From Clostridiaceae bacterium (GTDB taxonomy: Bacteria; Bacillota; Clostridia; Lachnospirales; Lachnospiraceae): a stretch of DNA of 32,330 bases. Below, in pieces: positions 1 to 7,528 of this stretch. The stretch spans positions 1 through 32,330 of the forward strand of contig CAJTGF010000065.1 of assembly GCA_910575585.1 (NCBI GenBank), read 5' to 3'. Below the pieces are notes generated by a model that ran no database searches, had not been told where the DNA came from, and saw only the letters and a list, made by a program, of their open reading frames with translations. Each line of letters begins with the position of its first letter. Position 1 is the first letter of the stretch. Position numbers and translations under genes: made by a program.

Positions 1-110
1 TGATAGGAATTAGGCTTCAAACGAAGCCCTCACATTGAACCTACTATCTTGCTAAAGATAGATTACAAACAAGCCCGCGCGGAACAAATGGGCTCCGCTT
101 ACGAGCGCAC
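1..110 (-). mobile_element. 5' end of a group II intron (partial)
   Basis: The VirD4 reading frame is homologous to its family through Asp-Glu-Phe-Ala and then changes abruptly at base 110. On the minus strand the new sequence begins GTGCGC, the consensus 5' boundary of bacterial group II introns (GUGYG). Helical segments follow, as expected of intron domain I: ctatctt/aagatag around a tagc loop, and ggcttc/gaagcc around a gttt loop. No intron-encoded reverse transcriptase is visible because the window ends after 110 bases. The alternative is a plain deletion or insertion by another element, but the exact GTGCG boundary and folded downstream DNA favour an intron. Confidence 0.6.
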
Positions 111-1319
111 CGCAAATTCATCCATCAAAAAATGCACATGGACGGGGAGCCTGCCGCCGTGCTTATGGTCGGCAAGGTAAAATAGCTGCTGGAATAACTG
201 CGTGTACAGGATGGATACCAGAAAGTTGTAGCTGGTATCATTGTCTGGTATCAGTGCAAACAACGCCACTTTCTTCTCCCCCAGTGATGACAGGTCTAAA
301 TCGTCTGTGGCTGTCAAAGCCGCAAGGCTGGAGAGATTGAATTTCTCCAACCTCGCCGCAAGCGTGATCTGGATGGATTTCAGTGTTTTCGCACTTCCTG
401 AATGGTAGTCCTTATAATATTTCACTGCGATATGCTCCGGCTCCCGCATTTCCAGACGCTCAAATAATTCGTCAAGCGGGGACTGGTATTCATCGTTGTC
501 CTCCCGGACTTCCCCTGCCCGTAACAGCTCCATCACCATCGGGAAATTCTGCTCATCCTTTGGTGCCTCGTACTTTAAATAAAATATCAATGCGAGAAGC
601 AGCATGGACGCCGCTGTGTCCCAGAAGGGATCGTTTGACTGGCTCCCCTTCGGGGTGGTTGCCTTAAAAAGATTCGTCACAAGCCGCTGCACGTCGTTGT
701 CATCCTTTAAATACATAAACGGATTATAACAATGGCTCTTTTCCATGTTGATTAAGTCAAGCACACGTACTTCATACCCTTTTCCCTCCAGAAGATGCCC
801 GGTGTCCCGCAGGTTCTCTCCCTTAGGGTCAAGCACGACAAATGACGTGTTCGCCTGCATAAGATTCGGCTTTGCATAAAACCTTGTCTTTCCGGCTCCG
901 CTCCCGCCCACCACGATGGTGAGCAGGTTGCGGCGGTGCCTGCGGCTGTCATAGCTGATCCGCACGTTTGACGTCATAATCTTGTTGGCTCCAAAATCTT
1001 TCTCGCTGTACTTCTGGTTGACCGCCCGTGCGTTGCCCCATGCGGCAGAACCGTGTTCCTCGCCCCTCCGGTAGTTCCTCCGTGTGGATACATAAATGCC
1101 AATCCCCATCCCGTATATCAGCAGGAAAATGAGGACAGCCCTTAAGCTGTCCCCACATAAGCGGATAGAAAACGGATGGTTCATGGCGTCCGGGAATCCC
1201 CGTATAACTTCAGGCAGACCTCCCGCAAGGTATGGCGCTGTCAAAAGGGCAAGCCAGACAACGGGAAGGATGCCGAAAGCCGCAAATACCCACGCCGCCT
1301 GCTTCTCACCGTTCCTCAT
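99..1319 (-). CDS. VirD4/TraG-family type IV coupling protein, 5' exon only
   Basis: This is the coupling ATPase that hands the relaxase-DNA complex to the conjugation channel at the membrane. Two N-terminal transmembrane helices are visible (about residues 8-36 and 58-78), then a Walker A motif GGSGAGKT (about 138-145), and the Walker B region HFLMDEFA at the very end. Family members are usually about 600 residues; this frame gives about 406 and then a stop three codons after GTGCG. I use the ATG at 1319, preceded by an AAGGGGG-type ribosome binding site, rather than an in-frame ATG 14 codons upstream inside the preceding gene. The gene overlaps the end of the small protein upstream, as in a tight operon. 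It probably reads through after splicing of the group II intron; without splicing it would be non-functional because Walker B and everything after it are lost. Confidence 0.85.
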   Translation of the reverse strand: MRNGEKQAAWVFAAFGILPVVWLALLTAPYLAGGLPEVIRGFPDAMNHPFSIRLCGDSLRAVLIFLLIYGMGIGIYVSTRRNYRRGEEHGSAAWGNARAVNQKYSEKDFGANKIMTSNVRISYDSRRHRRNLLTIVVGGSGAGKTRFYAKPNLMQANTSFVVLDPKGENLRDTGHLLEGKGYEVRVLDLINMEKSHCYNPFMYLKDDNDVQRLVTNLFKATTPKGSQSNDPFWDTAASMLLLALIFYLKYEAPKDEQNFPMVMELLRAGEVREDNDEYQSPLDELFERLEMREPEHIAVKYYKDYHSGSAKTLKSIQITLAARLEKFNLSSLAALTATDDLDLSSLGEKKVALFALIPDNDTSYNFLVSILYTQLFQQLFYLADHKHGGRLPVHVHFLMDEFAVRS

Positions 1320-1509
1320 GGCATCTGCGCCCCCTTTTCTCTTTCTCCGGCGGCTCCTCAATCAGCTCAATGACTTTCAAAAGCACATCGTCCACTGCGT
1401 CGCTCGGCCTGCCCTCCTTTATCATCTGGTTGCGCTCGTCTTTCAGGGCATGGAAGATTACGCCGTACTCGTATTTGTCCAGCTCAAGGGTTTTCTTTTC
1501 CCCGCTCAA
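1306..1509 (-). CDS. Small conserved ICE protein
   Basis: This is a short acidic/basic helical protein of about 67 residues with the look of a cytosolic accessory protein of clostridial conjugative elements (motif KYEYGVIFHALKDERN). It lies directly upstream of virD4 and overlaps it by 14 bases, so the two are likely translationally coupled. The frame can open at GTG 1518, but GGAGG lies only a few bases from that codon. A TTG at 1509 has GGAGG eight bases upstream and is the better start. I do not recognise a biochemical function; position and conservation suggest a role with the coupling protein. Confidence 0.6.
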   Translation of the reverse strand: MSGEKKTLELDKYEYGVIFHALKDERNQMIKEGRPSDAVDDVLLKVIELIEEPPEKEKRGRRCHEER

Positions 1510-1524
1510 ATTCACCACCTCCGT

Positions 1525-1752
1525 CTACCGTTCCTGTTCTCTGCTTTTTACCTTATAATCCCGGATGGGCATTTCCCCGTATGCGTCAAGCAGGCGGTCA
1601 ACTTTTTCGGATTCCGCATAAGTCGTGCCACGGTACAGCGGGTAAACAACTCCTTTTACCTCCACTTTGCCGCCTGTCGGTTCAAGATTGATATGGGATA
1701 AAGATTCTTCCGGGAAAAGGTTGAAACTATATCCCGCCTTCACTGCCCTCAT
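1525..1752 (-). CDS. Small conserved ICE protein of unknown function
   Basis: This 75-residue soluble protein has no membrane segment. Its ATG (1752) overlaps the stop of the ArdC-like gene in an ATGA arrangement, and GGGAGGA sits seven bases upstream, so it is translated as part of the same transfer operon. It ends 15 bases before the next small gene begins. I recognise no domain; the C-terminal end is rich in charged residues (Lys, Arg, Glu). Its location between an ArdC-like protein and virD4 suggests an accessory role in mobilisation or establishment, but that is inference from neighbours only. Confidence 0.6.
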   Translation of the reverse strand: MRAVKAGYSFNLFPEESLSHINLEPTGGKVEVKGVVYPLYRGTTYAESEKVDRLLDAYGEMPIRDYKVKSREQER

Positions 1753-2681
1753 CTTGCGTCCTCCCGGTTATGCTGCGCCTGCGGCTGCTGCCTCTGGTTC
1801 TGGCTCCGGTTCGGTTCCAGCACTTTCGCCATGCGGGAAGATATATCGCCCGCTGCGTCACGGACTTTGGACAGCTCCCCACGGACTTCCTGCGGCTCCA
1901 TGCCCTCGAAAAATTCCGGCGCATGGGTGAAATCAAACCCCTGCGTGTCCACGCCATATTTTTTGCAGAGCAGGTAGGACGCACAATAGGCGTGGAAAGC
2001 GTCCTCGTTGCGGTCGTAATTCTTATCCCCGTCCGCAAACCCGGCAAGGGCAAGCTCCGGCGTCACGCTCCGGAAGATTTCCTGTGCGCTCATGCCTTTT
2101 CGCACATAAATGCAGCTCTCCTCCGGCTCAAACAATGCCCCTTTGTCCTCCGGCATCTGATCCGGCTCCGCCGCAACGATGGCAACGGGCGGGTTGTTCA
2201 CCACTGCCCGCACAAGCTGTGCGTCCGTGATTTCCGGCTGCGCCTGCTGTAACCTGTCCCTTGCGTTGGTCTGTGAAATGTCATACACCTTTTTCGCATT
2301 GTAATAGGTTCCGGTGCTTCCGTCCTCACGCTCATACTCCTTCCCCGGCTCCATAATCAGGATGGGGTTGTTCCGCTCCTGCCTTTTCACATAGGCTCCC
2401 TGATCCCTCCAGTAGCCGTAATCGCCAATTTTCTGTGCCTCCGGCTTCTGCGCCATAATCAGCAGGGCATTGTTTGCGGTGTAGCGGTCAAAGCGGCTCT
2501 GCACGTTAAGGTACTGTTGAAACGCTTGCCCGTCCGTGGCCACCGCCGCCGTCATCTGCTCCGACATTTCATAACAGCGGCTCCGGTTGTTCTTGCTCTC
2601 TGCGATAAATGCCGCCACCCGGTCATCCTGCGGCACGGCGGATACATTCAGTAAAGAATCAAGGCTGAAATTGTTGTCCAT
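1749..2681 (-). CDS. ArdC-like antirestriction / ssDNA-binding protein with altered C-terminal domain
   Basis: The N-terminal half (about residues 50-135) matches the ArdC N-terminal domain found in LtrC/ArdC-type proteins of plasmids and ICEs: a segment SRFDRYTANNALLIMAQ is followed by a GYWRDQGAYVKR segment. Those proteins bind single-stranded DNA and protect incoming DNA from restriction. ArdC relatives normally carry a zinc metallopeptidase-like C-terminal domain with HExxH. Here the matching place reads TPELALAG (about 207-214), so the first metal-binding histidine is missing and peptidase activity looks lost. The gene follows pcfB by five bases and overlaps the next gene by four, so it belongs to the mobilisation operon. 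A likely role is protection of transferred DNA in the recipient; the peptidase-domain reading is less certain. Confidence 0.65.
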   Translation of the reverse strand: MDNNFSLDSLLNVSAVPQDDRVAAFIAESKNNRSRCYEMSEQMTAAVATDGQAFQQYLNVQSRFDRYTANNALLIMAQKPEAQKIGDYGYWRDQGAYVKRQERNNPILIMEPGKEYEREDGSTGTYYNAKKVYDISQTNARDRLQQAQPEITDAQLVRAVVNNPPVAIVAAEPDQMPEDKGALFEPEESCIYVRKGMSAQEIFRSVTPELALAGFADGDKNYDRNEDAFHAYCASYLLCKKYGVDTQGFDFTHAPEFFEGMEPQEVRGELSKVRDAAGDISSRMAKVLEPNRSQNQRQQPQAQHNREDAR

Positions 2682-2686
2682 ACATC

Positions 2687-3616
2687 TTACCTCTCTTTCG
2701 ATTTTTTCGGTTTTGTTTTTGTCTGCGGCTGTCTATGCTGCAATGGCTTCTGGTTTTTCGCTTTGGTGTCCTTTGCAGGCTCACTCCGGCTCCCTGCCTC
2801 CGCTTCTTTCTTCCTCGCTGCCTGAATCTCCTTTAATTCCTCCCGCACGGACGGTTTTTCCGGCGTGGATGGCTGGTACAGCTTAGAAGTACCCTCTGCG
2901 GTTGTCCTTTGCTTCCCTGAGATAGGCCCGGACTGACGGGATTTCGCAGCCCTGCCCGAAGAGGGGTTTTTCTGCTGCCCCTCCTCCTTCTGCGTGGGGC
3001 TGCCCAGCAGCTCGTCTACCAGCAAATCTTCCTGCGACTTCCCCGGCCTGTCCTTCTCCGGCTCCGGCTGTGCCTGCGGCTTTCCCGGTGAAGGTTTCTC
3101 CGGCGTTGTTTTTCCCGTTGGCGTTTTTTCTTTTGGCGGCTCTTTCGTTTTCTCCTTTCCGGGAGCCGCCTTTGCCTCTTTCGCATTGCTTTTCTCTTCC
3201 CTCGACTTCTGGATTTCCGTCTTAATCTGTGCCGCCTCCGTAACGGACGCAAATTTGAAGCGTTCCACGATGCGGTTGATGCGGGGCGCATCTTCTTCCT
3301 TCACCATAATGTCCACCATCCCGTCGCTGCTCCCTTTCGGGTCACGGACGGCGCAGTAGAGGATTCCGTACCGTTTCGCCTCCTGCACAAATTTTTTCAG
3401 GTCGCTTTCCTTTACGGAAAATACGGTGAGCGGTTTCCCGGAGCGCACTAAGGTTTCCAGCCTCGCCCTGCCTCTGGTCTTTTTCTGCTCCTTTAAGATG
3501 GCGTACAAAAGCACTGCAAGCTGCTTTGCCCCCTCGCCGGAGATTTTTAAGGCCGCTTCCCCCACTTCCATCGACATACGCACCACCTGGTCAGCGGCTT
3601 CGCCTGATGTGTTCAT
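2687..3616 (-). CDS. pcfB: PcfB family protein (DUF3801)
   Basis: Residues 1-165 match the PcfB/DUF3801 family of Gram-positive conjugative elements, named after the pCF10 protein that works beside the PcfC coupling protein and the relaxosome. The remaining half is a low-complexity tail rich in Lys, Glu, Pro and Ala, probably disordered, longer than the conserved core. The ATG at 3616 has GGAGG nine bases upstream, and the gene overlaps the 3' end of the relaxase gene by 26 bases, so expression is coupled. The neighbours (relaxase upstream, ArdC-like and VirD4 downstream) fit a cytosolic factor helping to dock the relaxosome. Confidence 0.8.
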   Translation of the reverse strand: MNTSGEAADQVVRMSMEVGEAALKISGEGAKQLAVLLYAILKEQKKTRGRARLETLVRSGKPLTVFSVKESDLKKFVQEAKRYGILYCAVRDPKGSSDGMVDIMVKEEDAPRINRIVERFKFASVTEAAQIKTEIQKSREEKSNAKEAKAAPGKEKTKEPPKEKTPTGKTTPEKPSPGKPQAQPEPEKDRPGKSQEDLLVDELLGSPTQKEEGQQKNPSSGRAAKSRQSGPISGKQRTTAEGTSKLYQPSTPEKPSVREELKEIQAARKKEAEAGSRSEPAKDTKAKNQKPLQHRQPQTKTKPKKSKER

Positions 3617-5051
3617 GGCCGATTCCCTCCTTTTCTTTTCTGGTTTCCTGCCGCACGGCTTCTAATTTTTCTTTCATTGCGCCGGAACGTGCGGCTATCC
3701 CGTCGCAGAGTCCCACCTCCTTTCGCAGCTCTCCAATCTGCTTTGTCAAGTCGGAGATTTCTTCTTTTATCTCTGACAGCTTTTCACTGTCTTTGACGCT
3801 GCGGCTCTGATACCGCAAATGTTTCCTTGTATCTGCAAGCTCCGCCATCTTCCCCTGCAAATCTTCCTTCAACGAAAAAAGCTGCTCCGTGGTATCAATC
3901 CGATAACGGCAGAGCAGCCTTGTTTCCTTTGAAATCTTATCCAGTTTTATCAAGTCCTCCCGAAACAGCATGTGTACCTGCTTCGGGTCTACGGACGGTC
4001 TGTTTTTTGGCAGGATTCCCAACAGGTAGCAGTAATGCAGGTACAGCCCACGGAGTCCGCCGATTTTCCTTGCACTTTTTAAATTTCCATGCACCCTTAT
4101 GACATAGGTTTTCTTCTCCGGCGATGGGGCAGGCGGCGCAGGCTTTTCTATCTTCTGCGTGAGTATCCGCCTGCGGATGGATTCTAAGGTGTATTCCTCC
4201 CCTAAGTTCCTCGCCAGCTTCATCCCCCGATCCCTGCCCTCCGCCCGTACCGTGACGTCCTTCCCGAATTTGATGGAATACCCTTTCTCCTTCAGGTAAT
4301 GGAAAAACTGCTTTTCCGTCCTTGCCTTTGCAATGGCTTCGTCCACGTCCGCCTTTATCATCCCTAAATAGGTCGGCCTGCCCTCCTGTTCCGCCCGCCA
4401 CTCGCCATAATGCTTTGCCCTCTGCTTTGGGTTCTCTATGACGGATAATCCGTATTCCCGACATAACCTGTCGGAAGCGTTACGCATATCCCGGTAGTCC
4501 TGCTTGCTGCGGTGATACCGCAAACCGTCCGCAAAAGAAACAGAGTTTACCACGAAATGATTATGCAGGTGGTGCGCCTTGTCCAAATGGGTAGCGACAA
4601 CCACCTGAAAACGGCTCCCCCACAATTCCTCCGCCAGCTTCACGCCAATCTCATGCGCCATCGCCGGGGTACATTCCCCCGGCGCAAAGGACTGGTAGCC
4701 GTGGAACGCCATAATGCCCTCGTCCTTCCCGTACCGCTTTTTGACCGCCATCATTTCTGACCGGGCGGTGGTCGGGGCGCAGTTGACGCCGGACACATAC
4801 TGCTCCATGACCTTCTCGTTTTCATCATCTATGACATCCTCCGCTGCCTCTGGTTTCCCCCTCTGTCTGGTCTTTTCCGCATTGACCGCATAGGCGATGA
4901 CGTCGGACAGCCCCTGCGTTTCTGTTTCCTCCATGCCGGACAGCTTCGGCAGCTTTGCGATTTCCGGGCTTTTTGTCTTATCCGGGTTCTGCACATAGAT
5001 GACGACTTTCCCCAGCCACCCTTTGACGCTCCAGATAGATGTGGTTGCCAT
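3591..5051 (-). CDS. MOBP-type relaxase / mobilisation nuclease
   Basis: This protein nicks the transfer origin and pilots the single strand into the recipient. It has the Relaxase/Mobilisation nuclease fold: an N-terminal segment with two YxxNxxKT-like motifs (IYVQNPDKT near residue 19, AYAVNAEKT near 54) and the metal-binding histidine cluster HLDKAHHLHNHF (residues 155-166). A central helical region follows, then a C-terminal coiled coil (about 385-470). Length 486 is normal for this group, so the gene looks intact. The ATG overlaps the MobC stop by one base (TAATG). Together with MobC and a nearby origin it would make the relaxosome. Alternative MOB classes are less likely given the HxDxxHxHNH-type motif and the MobC partner. 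Confidence 0.9.
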   Translation of the reverse strand: MATTSIWSVKGWLGKVVIYVQNPDKTKSPEIAKLPKLSGMEETETQGLSDVIAYAVNAEKTRQRGKPEAAEDVIDDENEKVMEQYVSGVNCAPTTARSEMMAVKKRYGKDEGIMAFHGYQSFAPGECTPAMAHEIGVKLAEELWGSRFQVVVATHLDKAHHLHNHFVVNSVSFADGLRYHRSKQDYRDMRNASDRLCREYGLSVIENPKQRAKHYGEWRAEQEGRPTYLGMIKADVDEAIAKARTEKQFFHYLKEKGYSIKFGKDVTVRAEGRDRGMKLARNLGEEYTLESIRRRILTQKIEKPAPPAPSPEKKTYVIRVHGNLKSARKIGGLRGLYLHYCYLLGILPKNRPSVDPKQVHMLFREDLIKLDKISKETRLLCRYRIDTTEQLFSLKEDLQGKMAELADTRKHLRYQSRSVKDSEKLSEIKEEISDLTKQIGELRKEVGLCDGIAARSGAMKEKLEAVRQETRKEKEGIGHEHIRRSR

Positions 5052-5380
5052 TACCCCGTCTTTTCCGGCAGGACTACCGCCTCGGTAATCAGCCTGACCG
5101 CTTCGTCAAACTTCCTCATGTCGCTGTCATACCGCTGCACGTCAATCACGTTCAGCGTGTGCGCCTTCTGTGCGATCTGGTTTAAGTTGTTCCCAATCTT
5201 ATGCAGCTCCCGCATCATGGAATAATAGTCGGGCGGCGGTGCGTCCCTCGGCGTCTTTCCCGTGATTGCCTGACGCACATAGGCTTCCTGGCTGATTCCG
5301 CTTTTCTTTACCCTTTCCCTGAATGCGTCCGCTTCTTCTTTATTCAGGCGGAACAGAAACGGGACGTCCCTCTTTCTCAT
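5051..5380 (-). CDS. mobC: MobC-type relaxosome accessory protein
   Basis: This 109-residue protein belongs to the bacterial mobilisation protein MobC family (PF05713). The typical segment RELHKIGNNLNQIAQKAH is present at about residues 57-74, after an N-terminal ribbon-helix-helix-like part with many charged residues. MobC proteins bind DNA at the transfer origin and help the relaxase melt or reach the nick site. The ATG overlaps the stop of the tiny DUF3789 gene (ATGA) and the stop overlaps the relaxase start, giving the order DUF3789-mobC-relaxase in one transcript. Confidence 0.88.
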   Translation of the reverse strand: MRKRDVPFLFRLNKEEADAFRERVKKSGISQEAYVRQAITGKTPRDAPPPDYYSMMRELHKIGNNLNQIAQKAHTLNVIDVQRYDSDMRKFDEAVRLITEAVVLPEKTG

Positions 5381-5487
5381 CTGCCTACCTCCGTATCTCT
5401 CCCGTGCAGGCGGTTAATCTGCAACAGGCACATCATCACCACGCCCACAATGCCGCCTACAAAAGTTCCACTCAAAAATGCCAACAT
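5377..5487 (-). CDS. DUF3789-like single-helix membrane peptide
   Basis: This 36-residue open frame begins at ATG 5487 with a TGGAG motif five bases upstream and ends in a four-base ATGA overlap with mobC. Residues 2-23 form one hydrophobic helix with small residues (FLSGTFVGGIVGVVMMCLL), followed by a short charged tail. Size, glycine-rich helix and location match the DUF3789 peptides commonly found beside mobilisation genes in clostridial conjugative elements. The overlap with mobC and clean coding pattern support a real gene. Function is unknown; it may be a membrane anchor or regulator of transfer. Confidence 0.65.
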   Translation of the reverse strand: MLAFLSGTFVGGIVGVVMMCLLQINRLHGRDTEVGR

Positions 5488-5559
5488 ACTGCTCCACTCA
5501 CCTTTCCGTCATGGTGCGCTGTCACCATGCAACTTGTCATATCTGGCGGAACCTCCCGG

Positions 5560-5720
5560 CTCCGCTAAAAAGGGGTATTAGGGGATTTTCCCCTAACAAG
5601 CTGCCTTCGGGTTGCCGCATGGCAATCCAAAGGCGTTACTTGCTGGTATTGTGTATCACCCCTGCGGCTGCGTACCGCCTTTTGGCGTCGGCTTTACCAC
5701 CTTCCGAAAACAGAGGTTTC
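5560..5720. other. Candidate transfer origin (oriT) region upstream of mobC
   Basis: The non-coding DNA upstream of DUF3789-mobC-relaxase is where MOBP elements usually carry oriT. It contains a perfect 8-base inverted repeat TTAGGGGA-TTT-TCCCCTAA (5578-5596) and a second, near-perfect one on the minus strand, GGATTGCC-ATGC-GGCAACCC (about 5607-5627). I cannot identify a nick site by consensus, so the call rests on position and symmetry only. Confidence 0.4.
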
Positions 5721-5739
5721 CTGATACGATATTTGGCAT
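5656..5739 (-). pseudogene. 27-codon remnant resembling the start of the Toprim gene
   Basis: This short frame begins MPNIVSG. Its ribosome binding region and first codons closely resemble the start of the DUF3991/Toprim gene at 9381 (GAGATTTATGCC in both, then AAATATCG versus ATATATCG). Homology fades after about eight codons and a stop follows. The same pair of leader hairpins precedes both starts. The simplest reading is a duplicated 5' end whose body was lost, though a leader peptide is possible. Confidence 0.35.
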
Positions 5740-5757
5740 AAATCTCACTCCCTTCTC

Positions 5758-5802
5758 TGCCCATGACTGGATACTTCTATAGATTTTTTCACATATCCGG
5801 GC
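5758..5802 (-). promoter_or_regulatory. Leader hairpin 2, copy B
   Basis: On the minus strand the DNA reads GCCCGGATA ... TATCC...GGGC just upstream of the ribosome binding site for the 27-codon remnant. The same layout, with a stronger GGATATT/AATATCC stem, precedes the Toprim gene at 9401-9444. Base changes that keep pairing suggest a structured RNA leader. Confidence 0.4.
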
Positions 5803-5804
5803 AT

Positions 5805-5846
5805 AAAAATAACCGGGTGATTTCCATTCCTGAAAACCATCCGGCT
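5805..5846 (-). terminator. Terminator-like hairpin 1, copy B-left (after DUF2971 gene)
   Basis: Minus-strand AGCCGGATG ... CACCCGGTT forms a nine-position stem with one mismatch and one wobble, followed by ATTTTTA, 28 bases after the DUF2971 stop. Its loop (GTTTTCA..GAAT.GAAAT) is shared with three other hairpins near 7492, 9453 and 10607. It fits an intrinsic terminator that is also part of the repeated cargo border. Confidence 0.6.
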
Positions 5847-5873
5847 ATGTAATATTCATATTTCTATGGTGAC

Positions 5874-6527
5874 TTACATTCTTAATCTTTTATTACCCAA
5901 CTCCGTATCATCGAATAATTCATACGAACAAGTAACAAAATTCATTTGACGAATCTCTACACTTGGATTATATACATCCCTCCAATATTTAATCCAATGC
6001 AAAAGATTATTATCAAATCTTGCACCCAAAAAAATAATCTTAATCACATTAGAATCTATATTTAAAAATTTATCACCTTGGCTTATAAAACGCCACTCCT
6101 TCTCATATGACCACGATGTTTCTTTATGTGCAGCTAATTTAGTATAATTATATAAATCTGTATGCGATACTTTTATAGGACTATCAACATATCTCACCTT
6201 TTCCAAAGTAATTGAATCTGTATTTACCCAATCCGAAAAATCAAATGCAATACAAATTCCTGTATGGGATGCTGCATAGTGCGCCCACATTAAGGAAGAT
6301 CTCTGTGTCTCTGATAATGAAAAAATCCTTGTTACATTTTTCCTATTTCTTTCTTCAAGCATGTTTCCATACTCTTTCAGCGGATTATTGATTTGTATTT
6401 CTGCAATGGATTCATTGGGATCATTTAATGATTTTAGTTCTGGTAAATATAGTCTTTGATTAACAAATATGTCTTGTGTATTTATAAATCCTTCTCCAGA
6501 TATATCCCTATACTTATATAAAAGCAT
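5874..6527 (-). CDS. DUF2971 family protein (AT-rich cargo)
   Basis: The protein carries the DUF2971 signature: a segment SLSETQRSSLMWAHYAASH followed by TGICIAFDF (about residues 70-96), and later a KETSWSYEKEWRF segment (about 135-147). DUF2971 proteins are soluble, of unknown biochemistry, and are often found in accessory or defence-type islands. The base composition is much more AT-rich than the mobilisation genes on either side, so it was acquired separately. It lies 40 bases downstream of a two-helix membrane protein gene on the same strand, and the two probably form one operon. A terminator-like hairpin follows the stop. Start at 6527 is chosen because it gives the expected N-terminal YKYR segment. 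Confidence 0.75.
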   Translation of the reverse strand: MLLYKYRDISGEGFINTQDIFVNQRLYLPELKSLNDPNESIAEIQINNPLKEYGNMLEERNRKNVTRIFSLSETQRSSLMWAHYAASHTGICIAFDFSDWVNTDSITLEKVRYVDSPIKVSHTDLYNYTKLAAHKETSWSYEKEWRFISQGDKFLNIDSNVIKIIFLGARFDNNLLHWIKYWRDVYNPSVEIRQMNFVTCSYELFDDTELGNKRLRM

Positions 6528-6567
6528 TCTCTTACCTCGCTCTTTTTATTAAATATTTGAAACATTT

Positions 6568-7281
6568 TTATTGTTCAACTGGATATGTATGCACTTTTGG
6601 TTCAATACTTTGATGAGTACCATTAATATGCACAACAATACAATCCTTTTGAAAATAATGCGCTTTATGATCGGTATCCCAATAATCAATTTCAATATTG
6701 ATTACAATTTCCACCATTTTTTGAGTATCAATAAGAAAATAAAAGTTTACGTTTTCCTCTTTTGCAATCACTATTTTTGCAGGGAAACCGTTAATAACAA
6801 TGTTTACATCTATGGCACTGCCCAATCCAATATTTCTTATTATATATTGCAAATATACAAATCCAGCATCTGATTGCCTTACTCCAATTAAATGTTTATC
6901 TGACTCGGTAAAATTATAACGTATTTTTCTGACTGAATTTCCCTCAATCTCAACTATCCTATCATTTTCCTCAGTTTTTGCATTTTGGTTAAAATATTTA
7001 TGGCGTGTATCTAAATATGGCTTAATAAATAACTTTCTTTGCTCTAATGCGGCATCTTTTTCTGCCTGTTTTTGATTTTCCAACTTTCTATTGTTATCTA
7101 GTATCGTAATAAATACTGCGGCTAAAGTAGCAATTCCACCTAAGTAACTACCCAAAAACCCCGCCCATACTTCGTTTGAAATATTGCTCGGAATATTATT
7201 TCCAAAAATAAATTTATCTATAAAAGCTGGAATTAAAATAATAAATATTGCTACTCCCGCACATTTTAGCAACTTTTTCAT
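6568..7281 (-). CDS. Two-helix membrane protein with cytosolic domain (AT-rich cargo)
   Basis: Residues 5-27 and about 38-62 are hydrophobic helices (second one contains WAGFLGSYLGGIATLAAVF). They are followed by a charged, coiled segment (about 63-85) and a C-terminal domain of roughly 140 residues, rich in beta-forming residues, on the cytosolic side. I recognise no named family. The glycine-rich second helix followed by a coiled segment is common in small membrane proteins of accessory and defence islands. Low GC matches its partner DUF2971 gene and differs from the flanks. The pair may act as sensor and membrane effector, but no motif proves this. Confidence 0.6.
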   Translation of the reverse strand: MKKLLKCAGVAIFIILIPAFIDKFIFGNNIPSNISNEVWAGFLGSYLGGIATLAAVFITILDNNRKLENQKQAEKDAALEQRKLFIKPYLDTRHKYFNQNAKTEENDRIVEIEGNSVRKIRYNFTESDKHLIGVRQSDAGFVYLQYIIRNIGLGSAIDVNIVINGFPAKIVIAKEENVNFYFLIDTQKMVEIVINIEIDYWDTDHKAHYFQKDCIVVHINGTHQSIEPKVHTYPVEQ

Positions 7282-7491
7282 AAACTATTTCAACCTCTCT
7301 TTCACAAAATTCCTAGCAGAAATAACATTTTTTCATCTTTTGGGGGTAAACATTTTAATAATACTTGTATTATTAATCTTAACTTATATGTCAGCATACC
7401 ACACATTTCTATTTTTTTCTACTTATACAAATTATCCTTACTTGCAAAACTATTTATTTTTCATCTTTTCAACATCTCAAAAAAATTATTT
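7282..7491. other. AT-rich non-coding upstream region of cargo 1
   Basis: No convincing gene is present on either strand. The stretch is extremely AT-rich and ends at a degenerate copy of the repeated hairpin. It probably contains the promoter of the two cargo genes, but I cannot pick a single -35/-10 pair with confidence. Confidence 0.4.
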
Positions 7492-7522
7492 TAATTTCAT
7501 TCTTGAAAACAAATATGCTATG
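7492..7522 (-). repeat. Degenerate hairpin 1, copy B-right
   Basis: The plus-strand sequence TTTCATTCTTGAAAAC...GCTATG aligns with TTTCCATTCCTGAAAAC...GGCTATG in the copy at 5821-5849. It starts a few bases after the stop of the small protein at 7529. The stem is weakened by A/T drift. With the 5805 copy it brackets the cargo 1 genes. Confidence 0.5.
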
Positions 7523-7528
7523 CAACAC

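Noticed and set aside
1096-1701. Plus-strand open frame of 201 codons in the virD4 upstream region
   Set aside because: Opposite three well-supported minus-strand genes.
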